DNA of 64,000 nt. Origin: Argentina anserina (Eukaryota > Streptophyta > Magnoliopsida > Rosales > Rosaceae). Positions within the stretch are counted from its first letter, which is position 1. Each line of letters starts with the position of its first letter. Below are positions 10,921 through 24,025 of this stretch, one piece after another. The notes beneath the pieces are model-generated. The model saw only the letters and a list, made by a program, of their open reading frames with translations, was not told where the DNA came from and did no database searches. The DNA is taken from NCBI RefSeq assembly GCF_933775445.1, contig NW_026089464.1:372001-436000 (forward strand). Direction: 5' to 3'. The position numbers and the translations under genes are program-made.

Positions 10921-13500
10921 ATGCGAGTTTCTATTGTATTTGAGAGTTTTGCAAGTGTGGGAGTGTGTTTCTTTCAAACTGAGTATCTTTACATCGTTTG
11001 CGTATCTTTAATATTCCAATTGTGTATCTTTAAATCGTTTGCGTATCTTTACTATTCCAATTGTGTATATTTTCATTTCTTGTTTGAGTATCTTTCTGTA
11101 AGGCTTTCTGATGCGAGTTTCTATTGTATTTGAGAGTTTTGCAAGTGTGGGAGTGTGTTTCTTTCAAACTGAGTATCTTTACATCGTTTGCGTATCTTTA
11201 CTATTCCAATTGTGTATCTTTACATCGTTTGCGTATCTTTACTATTCCAATTGTGTATCTTTACTATTCCAATTGTGTATCTTTACATCGTTTGCGTATC
11301 TTTACTATTCCAATTGTGTATCTTTACATCGTTTGCGTATCTTTACTATTCCAATTGTGTATATTTTCATTTCTTGTTTGAGTATCTTTCTGTAAGGCTT
11401 TCTGATGAGAGTTTCTATTGTATTTGAGAGTTTTGCAAGTGTGGGAGTGTGTTTCTTTCAAACTGAGTATCTTTACATCGTTTGCGTATCTTTACTATTC
11501 CAATTGTGTATCTTTTCATTTCTCGTTTGAGTATCTTTCTGTAAGGCTTCTGATGCGAGTTTCTATTGTATTTGAGAGTTTTGCAAGTGTGGGAGTGTGT
11601 TTCTTTCAAACTGAGTATCTTTACATCGTTTGCGTATCTTTACTATTCCAATTGTGTATCTTTTCATTTCTCGTTTGAGTATCTTTCTGTAAGGCTTCTG
11701 ATTCGAATTTCTATTGTATTTGAGAGTTTTGCAAGTGTGGGAGTGTGTTTCTTTCAATCTGAGTATCTTTACATCGTTTGCGTATCTTTACTATTCCAAT
11801 TGTGTATCTTTTCATTTCTCGTTTGAGTATCTTTCTGTAAGGCTTTCTGATGCGAGTTTCTATTGTATTTGAGAGTTTTGCAAGTGTGGGAGTGTGTTTC
11901 TTTCAAACTGAGTATCTTTACATCGTTTGCGTATCTTTACTATTCCAATTGTGTATCTTTACATCGTTTGCGTATCTTTACTATTCCAATTGTGTATCTT
12001 TTCATTTCTCGTTTGAGTATCTTTCTGTAAGGCTTTCTGATGCGAGTTTCTATTGTATTTGAGAGTTTTGCAAGTGTGGGAGTGTGTTTCTTTCAAACTG
12101 AATATCTTTACATCGTTTGCGTATCTTTACTATTCCAATTGTGTATCTTTTCATTTCTCGTTTGAGTATCTTTCTGTAAGGCTTCTGATACGAGTTTCTA
12201 TTGTATTTGAGAGTTTTGCAAGTGTGGGAGTGTGTTTCTTTCAAACTGAGTATCTTTACATCGTTTGCGTATCTTTACTATTCCAATTGTGTATCTTTAC
12301 ATCGTTTGCGTATCTTTACTATTCCAATTGTGTATCTTTTCATTTCTCGTTTGAGTATCTTTCTGTAAGGCTTTCTGATGCGAGTTTCTATTGTATTTGA
12401 GAGTTTTGCAAGTGTGGGAGTGTGTTTCTTTCAAACTGAGTATCTTTACATCGTTTGCGTATCTTTAATATTCCAATTGTGTATCTTTATATCGTTTGCG
12501 TATCTTTACTATTCCAATTGTGTATATTTTCATTTCTTGTTTGAGTATCTTTCTGTAAGGCTTTCTGATGCGAGTTTCTATTGTATTTGAGAGTTTTGCA
12601 AGTGTGGGAGTGTGTTTCTTTCAAACTGAGTATCTTTACATCGTTTGCGTATCTTTACTATTCCAATTGTGTATCTTTTCATTTCTCGTTTGAGTATCTT
12701 TCTGTAAGGCTTCTGATGCGAGTTTTTATTGAATTTGAGAGTTTTGCAAGTGTGGGAGTGTGTTTCTTTCAAACTGAGTATCTTTACATCGTTTGCGTAT
12801 CTTTACTATTCCAATTGTGTATCTTTACATCGTTTGCGTATCTTTACTATTCCAATTGTGTATCTTTACTATTCCAATTGTGTATCTTTACATCGTTTGC
12901 GTATCTTTACTATTCCAATTGTGTATATTTTCATTTCTTGTTTGAGTATCTTTCTGTAAGGCTTTCTGATGAGAGTTTCTATTGTATTTGAGAGTTTTGC
13001 AAGTGTGGGAGTGTGTTTCTTTCAAACTGAGTATCTTTACATCGTTTGCGTATCTTTACTATTCCAATTGTGTATCTTTTCATTTCTCGTTTGAGTATCT
13101 TTCTGTAAGGCTTCTGATGCGAGTTTCTATTGTATTTGAGAGTTTTGCAAGTGTGGGAGTGTGTTTCTTTCAAACTGAGTATCTTTACATCGTTTGCGTA
13201 TCTTTACTATTCCAATTGTGTATCTTTTCATTTCTCGTTTGAGTATCTTTCTGTAAGGCTTCTGATGCGAGTTTCTATTGTATTTGAGAGTTTTGCAAGT
13301 GTGGGAGTGTGTTTCTTTCAAACTGAGTATCTTTACATCGTTTGCGTATCTTTACTATTCCAATTGTGTATCTTTACATCGTTTGCGTATCTTTACTATT
13401 CCAATTGTGTATATTTTCATTTCTTGTTTGAGTATCTTTCTGTAAGGCTTTCTGATGAGAGTTTCTATTGTATTTGAGAGTTTTGCAAGTGTGGGAGTGT
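10921..13500 (+). repeat. Higher-order block, re-used at 16,371-18,991 with one AB module gained or lost
   Basis: From 10,921 to 12,729 each anchor recurs exactly 5,450 bp later (for example 11,124 to 16,574 and 12,729 to 18,179). From 12,982 onward the offset becomes 5,491 (12,982 to 18,473; 13,130 to 18,621). The 41-bp step equals one AB pair and falls inside one unit, which is 253 bp in the first copy and 294 bp in the second. This is a direct before-and-after view of AB copy-number change inside otherwise matching copies. Confidence 0.85.
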
Positions 13501-13912
13501 GTTTCTTTCAAACTGAGTATCTTTACATCGTTTGCGTATCTTTACTATTCCAATTGTGTATCTTTTCATTTCTCGTTTGAGTATCTTTCTGTAAGGCTTC
13601 TGATGCGAGTTTCTATTGTATTTGAGAGTTTTGCAAGTGTGGGAGTGTGTTTCTTTCAAACTGAGTATCTTTACATCGTTTGCGTATCTTTACTATTCCA
13701 ATTGTGTATCTTTTCATTTCTCGTTTGAGTATCTTTCTGTAAGGCTTTCTGATGCGAGTTTCTATTGTATTTGAGAGTTTTTAAAGTGTGGGAGTGTGTT
13801 TCTTTCAAACTGAATATCTTTACATCGTTTGCGTATCTTTACTATTCCAATTGTGTATCTTTTCATTTCTCGTTTGAGTATCTTTCTGTAAGGCTTCTGA
13901 TTCGAGTTTCTA

Positions 13913-16573
13913 TTGTATTTGAGAGTTTTGCAAGTGTGGGAGTGTGTTTCTTTCAATCTGAGTATCTTTACATCGTTTGCGTATCTTTACTATTCCAATT
14001 GTGTATCTTTTCATTTCTCGTTTGAGTATCTTTCTGTAAGGCTTCTGATTCGAGTTTCTATTGTATTTGAGAGTTTTGCAAGTGTGGGAGTGTGTTTCTT
14101 TCAATCTGAGTATCTTTACATCGTTTGCGTATCTTTACTATTCCAATTGTGTATCTTTTCATTTCTCGTTTGAGTATCTTTCTGTAAGGCTTCTGATGCG
14201 AGTTTCTATTGTATTTGAGAGTTTTGCAAGTGTGGGAGTGTGTTTCTTTCAAACTGAGTATCTTTACATCGTTTGCGTATCTTTACTATTCCAATTGTGT
14301 ATCTTTACATCGTTTGCGTATCTTTACTATTCCAATTGTGTATCTTTTCCTTTCTCGTTTGAGTATCTTTCTGTAAGGCTTTCTGATGCGAGTTTCTATT
14401 GTATTTGAGAGTTTTGCAAGTGTGGGAGTGTGTTTCTTTCAAACTGAATATCTTTACATCGTTTGCGTATCTTTACTATTCCAATTGTGTATCTTTTCAT
14501 TTCTCGTTTGAGTATCTTTCTGTAAGGCTTCGGATTCGAATTTCTATTGTATTTGAGAGTTTTGCAAGTGTGGGAGTGTGTTTCTTTCAATCTGAGTATC
14601 TTTACATCGTTTGCGTATCTTTACTATTCCAATTGTGTATCTTTTCATTTCTCGTTTGAGTATCTTTCTGTAAGGCTTCTGATGCGAGTTTCTATTGTAT
14701 TTGAGAGTTTTGCAAGTGTGGGAGTGTGTTTCTTTCAAACTGAGTATCTTTACATCGTTTGCGTATCTTTACTATTCCAATTGTGTATCTTTACATCGTT
14801 TGCGTATCTTTACTATTCCAATTGTGTATCTTTTCATTTCTCGTTTGAGTATCTTTCTGTAAGGCTTTCTGATGCGAGTTTCTATTGTATTTGAGAGTTT
14901 TGCAAGTGTGGGAGTGTGTTTCTTTCAAACTGAGTATCTTTACATCGTTTGCGTATCTTTACTATTCCAATTGTGTATCTTTTCATTTCTCGTTTGAGTA
15001 TCTTTCTGTAAGGCTTCTGATTCGAATTTCTATTGTATTTGAGAGTTTTGCAAGTGTGGGAGTGTGTTTCTTTCAATCTGAGTATCTTTACATCGTTTGC
15101 GTATCTTTACTATTCCAATTGTGTATCTTTTCATTTCTCGTTTGAGTATCTTTCTGTAAGGCTTCTGATGCGAGTTTCTATTGTATTTGAGAGTTTTGCA
15201 AGTGTGGGAGTGTGTTTCTTTCAAACTGAGTATCTTTACATCGTTTGCGTATCTTTACTATTCCAATTGTGTATCTTTACATCGTTTGCGTATCTTTACT
15301 ATTCCAATTGTGTATCTTTACATCGTTTGCGTATCTTTACTATTCCAATTGTGTATATTTTCATTTCTTGTTTGAGTATCTTTCTGTAAGGCTTTCTGAT
15401 GAGAGTTTCTATTGTATTTGAGAGTTTTGCAAGTGTGGGAGTGTGTTTCTTTCAAACTGAGTATCTTTACATCGTTTGCGTATCTTTACTATTCCAATTG
15501 TGTATCTTTTCATTTCTCGTTTGAGTATCTTTCTGTAAGGCTTCTGATGCGAGTTTCTATTGTATTTGAGAGTTTTGCAAGTGTGGGAGTGTGTTTCTTT
15601 CAAACTGAGTATCTTTACATCGTTTGCGTATCTTTACTATTCCAATTGTGTATCTTTACATCGTTTGCGTATCTTTACTATTCCAATTGTGTATCTTTTC
15701 CTTTCTCGTTTGAGTATCTTTCTGTAAGGCTTTCTGATGCGAGTTTCTATTGTATTTGAGAGTTTTGCAAGTGTGGGAGTGTGTTTCTTTCAAACTGAAT
15801 ATCTTTACATCGTTTGCGTATCTTTACTATTCCAATTGTGTATCTTTTCATTTCTCGTTTGAGTATCTTTCTGTAAGGCTTCTGATTCGAGTTTCTATTG
15901 TATTTGAGAGTTTTGCAAGTGTGGGAGTGTGTTTCTTTCAATCTGAGTATCTTTACATCGTTTGCGTATCTTTACTATTCCAATTGTGTATCTTTTCATT
16001 TCTCGTTTGAGTATCTTTCTTTAAGGCTTCTGATTCGAGTTTCTATTGTATTTGAGAGTTTTGCAAGTGTGGGAGTGTGTTTCTTTCAATCTGAGTATCT
16101 TTACATCGTTTGCGTATCTTTACTATTCCAATTGTGTATCTTTTCATTTCTCGTTTGAGTATCTTTCTGTAAGGCTTCTGATGCGAGTTTCTATTGTATT
16201 TGAGAGTTTTGCAAGTGTGGGAGTGTGTTTCTTTCAAACTGAGTATCTTTACATCGTTTGCGTATCTTTACTATTCCAATTGTGTATCTTTACATCGTTT
16301 GCGTATCTTTACTATTCCAATTGTGTATCTTTTCCTTTCTCGTTTGAGTATCTTTCTGTAAGGCTTTCTGATGCGAGTTTCTATTGTATTTGAGAGTTTT
16401 GCAAGTGTGGGAGTGTGTTTCTTTCAAACTGAGTATCTTTACATCGTTTGCGTATCTTTAATATTCCAATTGTGTATCTTTATATCGTTTGCGTATCTTT
16501 ACTATTCCAATTGTGTATATTTTCATTTCTTGTTTGAGTATCTTTCTGTAAGGCTTTCTGATGCGAGTTTCTA
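13913..16573 (+). repeat. Higher-order block, re-used at 19,676-22,336 (offset 5,763)
   Basis: At least twelve consecutive anchors (13,913; 14,061; 14,399; 14,547; 14,885; 15,033; 15,181; 15,412; 15,750; 15,898; 16,046; 16,384) recur 5,763 bp downstream. The block contains one 231-bp unit with the GATGAGAG D variant and a run of CAATCTGAG units. Private differences include TCTTTAAGG near 16,020 in the first copy and CTATAGTATTTG near 20,309 in the second. Confidence 0.85.
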
Positions 16574-19500
16574 TTGTATTTGAGAGTTTTGCAAGTGTGG
16601 GAGTGTGTTTCTTTCAAACTGAGTATCTTTACATCGTTTGCGTATCTTTACTATTCCAATTGTGTATCTTTACATCGTTTGCGTATCTTTACTATTCCAA
16701 TTGTGTATCTTTACTATTCCAATTGTGTATCTTTACATCGTTTGCGTATCTTTACTATTCCAATTGTGTATCTTTACATCGTTTGCGTATCTTTACTATT
16801 CCAATTGTGTATATTTTCATTTCTTGTTTGAGTATCTTTCTGTAAGGCTTTCTGATGAGAGTTTCTATTGTATTTGAGAGTTTTGCAAGTGTGGGAGTGT
16901 GTTTCTTTCAAACTGAGTATCTTTACATCGTTTGCGTATCTTTACTATTCCAATTGTGTATCTTTTCATTTCTCGTTTGAGTATCTTTCTGTAAGGCTTC
17001 TGATGCGAGTTTCTATTGTATTTGAGAGTTTTGCAAGTGTGGGAGTGTGTTTCTTTCAAACTGAGTATCTTTACATCGTTTGCGTATCTTTACTATTCCA
17101 ATTGTGTATCTTTTCATTTCTCGTTTGAGTATCTTTCTGTAAGGCTTCTGATTCGAATTTCTATTGTATTTGAGAGTTTTGCAAGTGTGGGAGTGTGTTT
17201 CTTTCAATCTGAGTATCTTTACATCGTTTGCGTATCTTTACTATTCCAATTGTGTATCTTTTCATTTCTCGTTTGAGTATCTTTCTGTAAGGCTTTCTGA
17301 TGCGAGTTTCTATTGTATTTGAGAGTTTTGCAAGTGTGGGAGTGTGTTTCTTTCAAACTGAGTATCTTTACATCGTTTGCGTATCTTTACTATTCCAATT
17401 GTGTATCTTTACATCGTTTGCGTATCTTTACTATTCCAATTGTGTATCTTTTCATTTCTCGTTTGAGTATCTTTCTGTAAGGCTTTCTGATGCGAGTTTC
17501 TATTGTATTTGAGAGTTTTGCAAGTGTGGGAGTGTGTTTCTTTCAAACTGAATATCTTTACATCGTTTGCGTATCTTTACTATTCCAATTGTGTATCTTT
17601 TCATTTCTCGTTTGAGTATCTTTCTGTAAGGCTTCTGATACGAGTTTCTATTGTATTTGAGAGTTTTGCAAGTGTGGGAGTGTGTTTCTTTCAAACTGAG
17701 TATCTTTACATCGTTTGCGTATCTTTACTATTCCAATTGTGTATCTTTACATCGTTTGCGTATCTTTACTATTCCAATTGTGTATCTTTTCATTTCTCGT
17801 TTGAGTATCTTTCTGTAAGGCTTTCTGATGCGAGTTTCTATTGTATTTGAGAGTTTTGCAAGTGTGGGAGTGTGTTTCTTTCAAACTGAGTATCTTTACA
17901 TCGTTTGCGTATCTTTAATATTCCAATTGTGTATCTTTATATCGTTTGCGTATCTTTACTATTCCAATTGTGTATATTTTCATTTCTTGTTTGAGTATCT
18001 TTCTGTAAGGCTTTCTGATGCGAGTTTCTATTGTATTTGAGAGTTTTGCAAGTGTGGGAGTGTGTTTCTTTCAAACTGAGTATCTTTACATCGTTTGCGT
18101 ATCTTTACTATTCCAATTGTGTATCTTTTCATTTCTCGTTTGAGTATCTTTCTGTAAGGCTTCTGATGCGAGTTTTTATTGAATTTGAGAGTTTTGCAAG
18201 TGTGGGAGTGTGTTTCTTTCAAACTGAGTATCTTTACATCGTTTGCGTATCTTTACTATTCCAATTGTGTATCTTTACATCGTTTGCGTATCTTTACTAT
18301 TCCAATTGTGTATCTTTACTATTCCAATTGTGTATCTTTACATCGTTTGCGTATCTTTACTATTCCAATTGTGTATCTTTACATCGTTTGCGTATCTTTA
18401 CTATTCCAATTGTGTATATTTTCATTTCTTGTTTGAGTATCTTTCTGTAAGGCTTTCTGATGAGAGTTTCTATTGTATTTGAGAGTTTTGCAAGTGTGGG
18501 AGTGTGTTTCTTTCAAACTGAGTATCTTTACATCGTTTGCGTATCTTTACTATTCCAATTGTGTATCTTTTCATTTCTCGTTTGAGTATCTTTCTGTAAG
18601 GCTTCTGATGCGAGTTTCTATTGTATTTGAGAGTTTTGCAAGTGTGGGAGTGTGTTTCTTTCAAACTGAGTATCTTTACATCGTTTGCGTATCTTTACTA
18701 TTCCAATTGTGTATCTTTTCATTTCTCGTTTGAGTATCTTTCTGTAAGGCTTCTGATGCGAGTTTCTATTGTATTTGAGAGTTTTGCAAGTGTGGGAGTG
18801 TGTTTCTTTCAAACTGAGTATCTTTACATCGTTTGCGTATCTTTACTATTCCAATTGTGTATCTTTACATCGTTTGCGTATCTTTACTATTCCAATTGTG
18901 TATATTTTCATTTCTTGTTTGAGTATCTTTCTGTAAGGCTTTCTGATGAGAGTTTCTATTGTATTTGAGAGTTTTGCAAGTGTGGGAGTGTGTTTCTTTC
19001 AAACTGAGTATCTTTACATCGTTTGCGTATCTTTACTATTCCAATTGTGTATCTTTACATCGTTTGCGTATCTTTACTATTCCAATTGTGTATCTTTTCA
19101 TTTCTCGTTTGAGTATCTTTCTGTAAGGCTTTCTGATGCGAGTTTCTATTGTATTTGAGAGTTTTGCAAGTGTGGGAGTGTGTTTCTTTCAAACTGAGTA
19201 TCTTTACATCGTTTGCGTATCTTTAATATTCCAATTGTGTATCTTTATATCGTTTGCGTATCTTTACTATTCCAATTGTGTATATTTTCATTTCTTGTTT
19301 GAGTATCTTTCTGTAAGGCTTTCTGATGCGAGTTTCTATTGTATTTGAGAGTTTTGCAAGTGTGGGAGTGTGTTTCTTTCAAACTGAGTATCTTTACATC
19401 GTTTGCGTATCTTTACTATTCCAATTGTGTATCTTTTCATTTCTCGTTTGAGTATCTTTCTGTAAGGCTTCTGATGCGAGTTTTTATTGAATTTGAGAGT

Positions 19501-19618
19501 TTTGCAAGTGTGGGAGTGTGTTTCTTTCAAACTGAGTATCTTTACATCGTTTGCGTATCTTTACTATTCCAATTGTGTATCTTTACATCGTTTGCGTATC
19601 TTTACTATTCCAATTGTG
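14885..19618 (+). repeat. 4.7-kb segment duplicated at 22,337-27,070 (offset 7,452)
   Basis: Anchors from 14,885 through 19,487 recur 7,452 bp later through 26,939, including the 231-bp, two 294-bp and several 190-bp units in the same order. The match ends inside the following unit: after A-B-A-B the first copy goes to C, the second to a further B. This is one of the two longest collinear duplications in the window and overlaps the 1,689-bp tandem pair, whose first copy in this lineage is 14,885-16,573. Confidence 0.85.
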
Positions 19619-20647
19619 TATCTTTTCATTTCTCGTTTGAGTATCTTTCTGTAAGGCTTCTGATTCGAGTTTCTATTGTATTTGAGAGTTTTGCAAGTGT
19701 GGGAGTGTGTTTCTTTCAATCTGAGTATCTTTACATCGTTTGCGTATCTTTACTATTCCAATTGTGTATCTTTTCATTTCTCGTTTGAGTATCTTTCTGT
19801 AAGGCTTCTGATTCGAGTTTCTATTGTATTTGAGAGTTTTGCAAGTGTGGGAGTGTGTTTCTTTCAATCTGAGTATCTTTACATCGTTTGCGTATCTTTA
19901 CTATTCCAATTGTGTATCTTTTCATTTCTCGTTTGAGTATCTTTCTGTAAGGCTTCTGATGCGAGTTTCTATTGTATTTGAGAGTTTTGCAAGTGTGGGA
20001 GTGTGTTTCTTTCAAACTGAGTATCTTTACATCGTTTGCGTATCTTTACTATTCCAATTGTGTATCTTTACATCGTTTGCGTATCTTTACTATTCCAATT
20101 GTGTATCTTTTCCTTTCTCGTTTGAGTATCTTTCTGTAAGGCTTTCTGATGCGAGTTTCTATTGTATTTGAGAGTTTTGCAAGTGTGGGAGTGTGTTTCT
20201 TTCAAACTGAATATCTTTACATCGTTTGCGTATCTTTACTATTCCAATTGTGTATCTTTTCATTTCTCGTTTGAGTATCTTTCTGTAAGGCTTCTGATTC
20301 GAATTTCTATAGTATTTGAGAGTTTTGCAAGTGTGGGAGTGTGTTTCTTTCAATCTGAGTATCTTTACATCGTTTGCGTATCTTTACTATTCCAATTGTG
20401 TATCTTTTCATTTCTCGTTTGAGTATCTTTCTGTAAGGCTTCTGATGCGAGTTTCTATTGTATTTGAGAGTTTTGCAAGTGTGGGAGTGTGTTTCTTTCA
20501 AACTGAGTATCTTTACATCGTTTGCGTATCTTTACTATTCCAATTGTGTATCTTTACATCGTTTGCGTATCTTTACTATTCCAATTGTGTATCTTTTCAT
20601 TTCTCGTTTGAGTATCTTTCTGTAAGGCTTTCTGATGCGAGTTTCTA

Positions 20648-23600
20648 TTGTATTTGAGAGTTTTGCAAGTGTGGGAGTGTGTTTCTTTCAAACTGAGTAT
20701 CTTTACATCGTTTGCGTATCTTTACTATTCCAATTGTGTATCTTTTCATTTCTCGTTTGAGTATCTTTCTGTAAGGCTTCTGATTCGAATTTCTATTGTA
20801 TTTGAGAGTTTTGCAAGTGTGGGAGTGTGTTTCTTTCAATCTGAGTATCTTTACATCGTTTGCGTATCTTTACTATTCCAATTGTGTATCTTTTCATTTC
20901 TCGTTTGAGTATCTTTCTGTAAGGCTTCTGATGCGAGTTTCTATTGTATTTGAGAGTTTTGCAAGTGTGGGAGTGTGTTTCTTTCAAACTGAGTATCTTT
21001 ACATCGTTTGCGTATCTTTACTATTCCAATTGTGTATCTTTACATCGTTTGCGTATCTTTACTATTCCAATTGTGTATCTTTACATCGTTTGCGTATCTT
21101 TACTATTCCAATTGTGTATATTTTCATTTCTTGTTTGAGTATCTTTCTGTAAGGCTTTCTGATGAGAGTTTCTATTGTATTTGAGAGTTTTGCAAGTGTG
21201 GGAGTGTGTTTCTTTCAAACTGAGTATCTTTACATCGTTTGCGTATCTTTACTATTCCAATTGTGTATCTTTTCATTTCTCGTTTGAGTATCTTTCTGTA
21301 AGGCTTCTGATGCGAGTTTCTATTGTATTTGAGAGTTTTGCAAGTGTGGGAGTGTGTTTCTTTCAAACTGAGTATCTTTACATCGTTTGCGTATCTTTAC
21401 TATTCCAATTGTGTATCTTTACATCGTTTGCGTATCTTTACTATTCCAATTGTGTATCTTTTCCTTTCTCGTTTGAGTATCTTTCTGTAAGGCTTTCTGA
21501 TGCGAGTTTCTATTGTATTTGAGAGTTTTGCAAGTGTGGGAGTGTGTTTCTTTCAAACTGAATATCTTTACATCGTTTGCGTATCTTTACTATTCCAATT
21601 GTGTATCTTTTCATTTCTCGTTTGAGTATCTTTCTGTAAGGCTTCTGATTCGAGTTTCTATTGTATTTGAGAGTTTTGCAAGTGTGGGAGTGTGTTTCTT
21701 TCAATCTGAGTATCTTTACATCGTTTGCGTATCTTTACTATTCCAATTGTGTATCTTTTCATTTCTCGTTTGAGTATCTTTCTGTAAGGCTTCTGATTCG
21801 AGTTTCTATTGTATTTGAGAGTTTTGCAAGTGTGGGAGTGTGTTTCTTTCAATCTGAGTATCTTTACATCGTTTGCGTATCTTTACTATTCCAATTGTGT
21901 ATCTTTTCATTTCTCGTTTGAGTATCTTTCTGTAAGGCTTCTGATGCGAGTTTCTATTGTATTTGAGAGTTTTGCAAGTGTGGGAGTGTGTTTCTTTCAA
22001 ACTGAGTATCTTTACATCGTTTGCGTATCTTTACTATTCCAATTGTGTATCTTTACATCGTTTGCGTATCTTTACTATTCCAATTGTGTATCTTTTCCTT
22101 TCTCGTTTGAGTATCTTTCTGTAAGGCTTTCTGATGCGAGTTTCTATTGTATTTGAGAGTTTTGCAAGTGTGGGAGTGTGTTTCTTTCAAACTGAGTATC
22201 TTTACATCGTTTGCGTATCTTTAATATTCCAATTGTGTATCTTTATATCGTTTGCGTATCTTTACTATTCCAATTGTGTATATTTTCATTTCTTGTTTGA
22301 GTATCTTTCTGTAAGGCTTTCTGATGCGAGTTTCTATTGTATTTGAGAGTTTTGCAAGTGTGGGAGTGTGTTTCTTTCAAACTGAGTATCTTTACATCGT
22401 TTGCGTATCTTTACTATTCCAATTGTGTATCTTTTCATTTCTCGTTTGAGTATCTTTCTGTAAGGCTTCTGATTCGAATTTCTATTGTATTTGAGAGTTT
22501 TGCAAGTGTGGGAGTGTGTTTCTTTCAATCTGAGTATCTTTACATCGTTTGCGTATCTTTACTATTCCAATTGTGTATCTTTTCATTTCTCGTTTGAGTA
22601 TCTTTCTGTAAGGCTTCTGATGCGAGTTTCTATTGTATTTGAGAGTTTTGCAAGTGTGGGAGTGTGTTTCTTTCAAACTGAGTATCTTTACATCGTTTGC
22701 GTATCTTTACTATTCCAATTGTGTATCTTTACATCGTTTGCGTATCTTTACTATTCCAATTGTGTATCTTTACATCGTTTGCGTATCTTTACTATTCCAA
22801 TTGTGTATATTTTCATTTCTTGTTTGAGTATCTTTCTGTAAGGCTTTCTGATGAGAGTTTCTATTGTATTTGAGAGTTTTGCAAGTGTGGGAGTGTGTTT
22901 CTTTCAAACTGAGTATCTTTACATCGTTTGCGTATCTTTACTATTCCAATTGTGTATCTTTTCATTTCTCGTTTGAGTATCTTTCTGTAAGGCTTCTGAT
23001 GCGAGTTTCTATTGTATTTGAGAGTTTTGCAAGTGTGGGAGTGTGTTTCTTTCAAACTGAGTATCTTTACATCGTTTGCGTATCTTTACTATTCCAATTG
23101 TGTATCTTTACATCGTTTGCGTATCTTTACTATTCCAATTGTGTATCTTTTCCTTTCTCGTTTGAGTATCTTTCTGTAAGGCTTTCTGATGCGAGTTTCT
23201 ATTGTATTTGAGAGTTTTGCAAGTGTGGGAGTGTGTTTCTTTCAAACTGAATATCTTTACATCGTTTGCGTATCTTTACTATTCCAATTGTGTATCTTTT
23301 CATTTCTCGTTTGAGTATCTTTCTGTAAGGCTTCTGATTCGAGTTTCTATTGTATTTGAGAGTTTTGCAAGTGTGGGAGTGTGTTTCTTTCAATCTGAGT
23401 ATCTTTACATCGTTTGCGTATCTTTACTATTCCAATTGTGTATCTTTTCATTTCTCGTTTGAGTATCTTTCTGTAAGGCTTCTGATTCGAGTTTCTATTG
23501 TATTTGAGAGTTTTGCAAGTGTGGGAGTGTGTTTCTTTCAATCTGAGTATCTTTACATCGTTTGCGTATCTTTACTATTCCAATTGTGTATCTTTTCATT

Positions 23601-24025
23601 TCTCGTTTGAGTATCTTTCTGTAAGGCTTCTGATGCGAGTTTCTATTGTATTTGAGAGTTTTGCAAGTGTGGGAGTGTGTTTCTTTCAAACTGAGTATCT
23701 TTACATCGTTTGCGTATCTTTACTATTCCAATTGTGTATCTTTACATCGTTTGCGTATCTTTACTATTCCAATTGTGTATCTTTTCCTTTCTCGTTTGAG
23801 TATCTTTCTGTAAGGCTTTCTGATGCGAGTTTCTATTGTATTTGAGAGTTTTGCAAGTGTGGGAGTGTGTTTCTTTCAAACTGAGTATCTTTACATCGTT
23901 TGCGTATCTTTAATATTCCAATTGTGTATCTTTATATCGTTTGCGTATCTTTACTATTCCAATTGTGTATATTTTCATTTCTTGTTTGAGTATCTTTCTG
24001 TAAGGCTTTCTGATGCGAGTTTCTA
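20648..24025 (+). repeat. Tandem higher-order repeat, 2 copies of 1,689 bp
   Basis: Copies are 20,648-22,336 and 22,337-24,025. Anchors 20,648; 20,796; 20,944; 21,175; 21,513; 21,661; 21,809; 22,147 map exactly to 22,337; 22,485; 22,633; 22,864; 23,202; 23,350; 23,498; 23,836. A third copy of the same 1,689-bp block sits at 14,885-16,573. Each ends with the CTTTAATATTCC, TATATCG and TATATTTTC marker series. By eye the copies look nearly identical. Confidence 0.88.
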
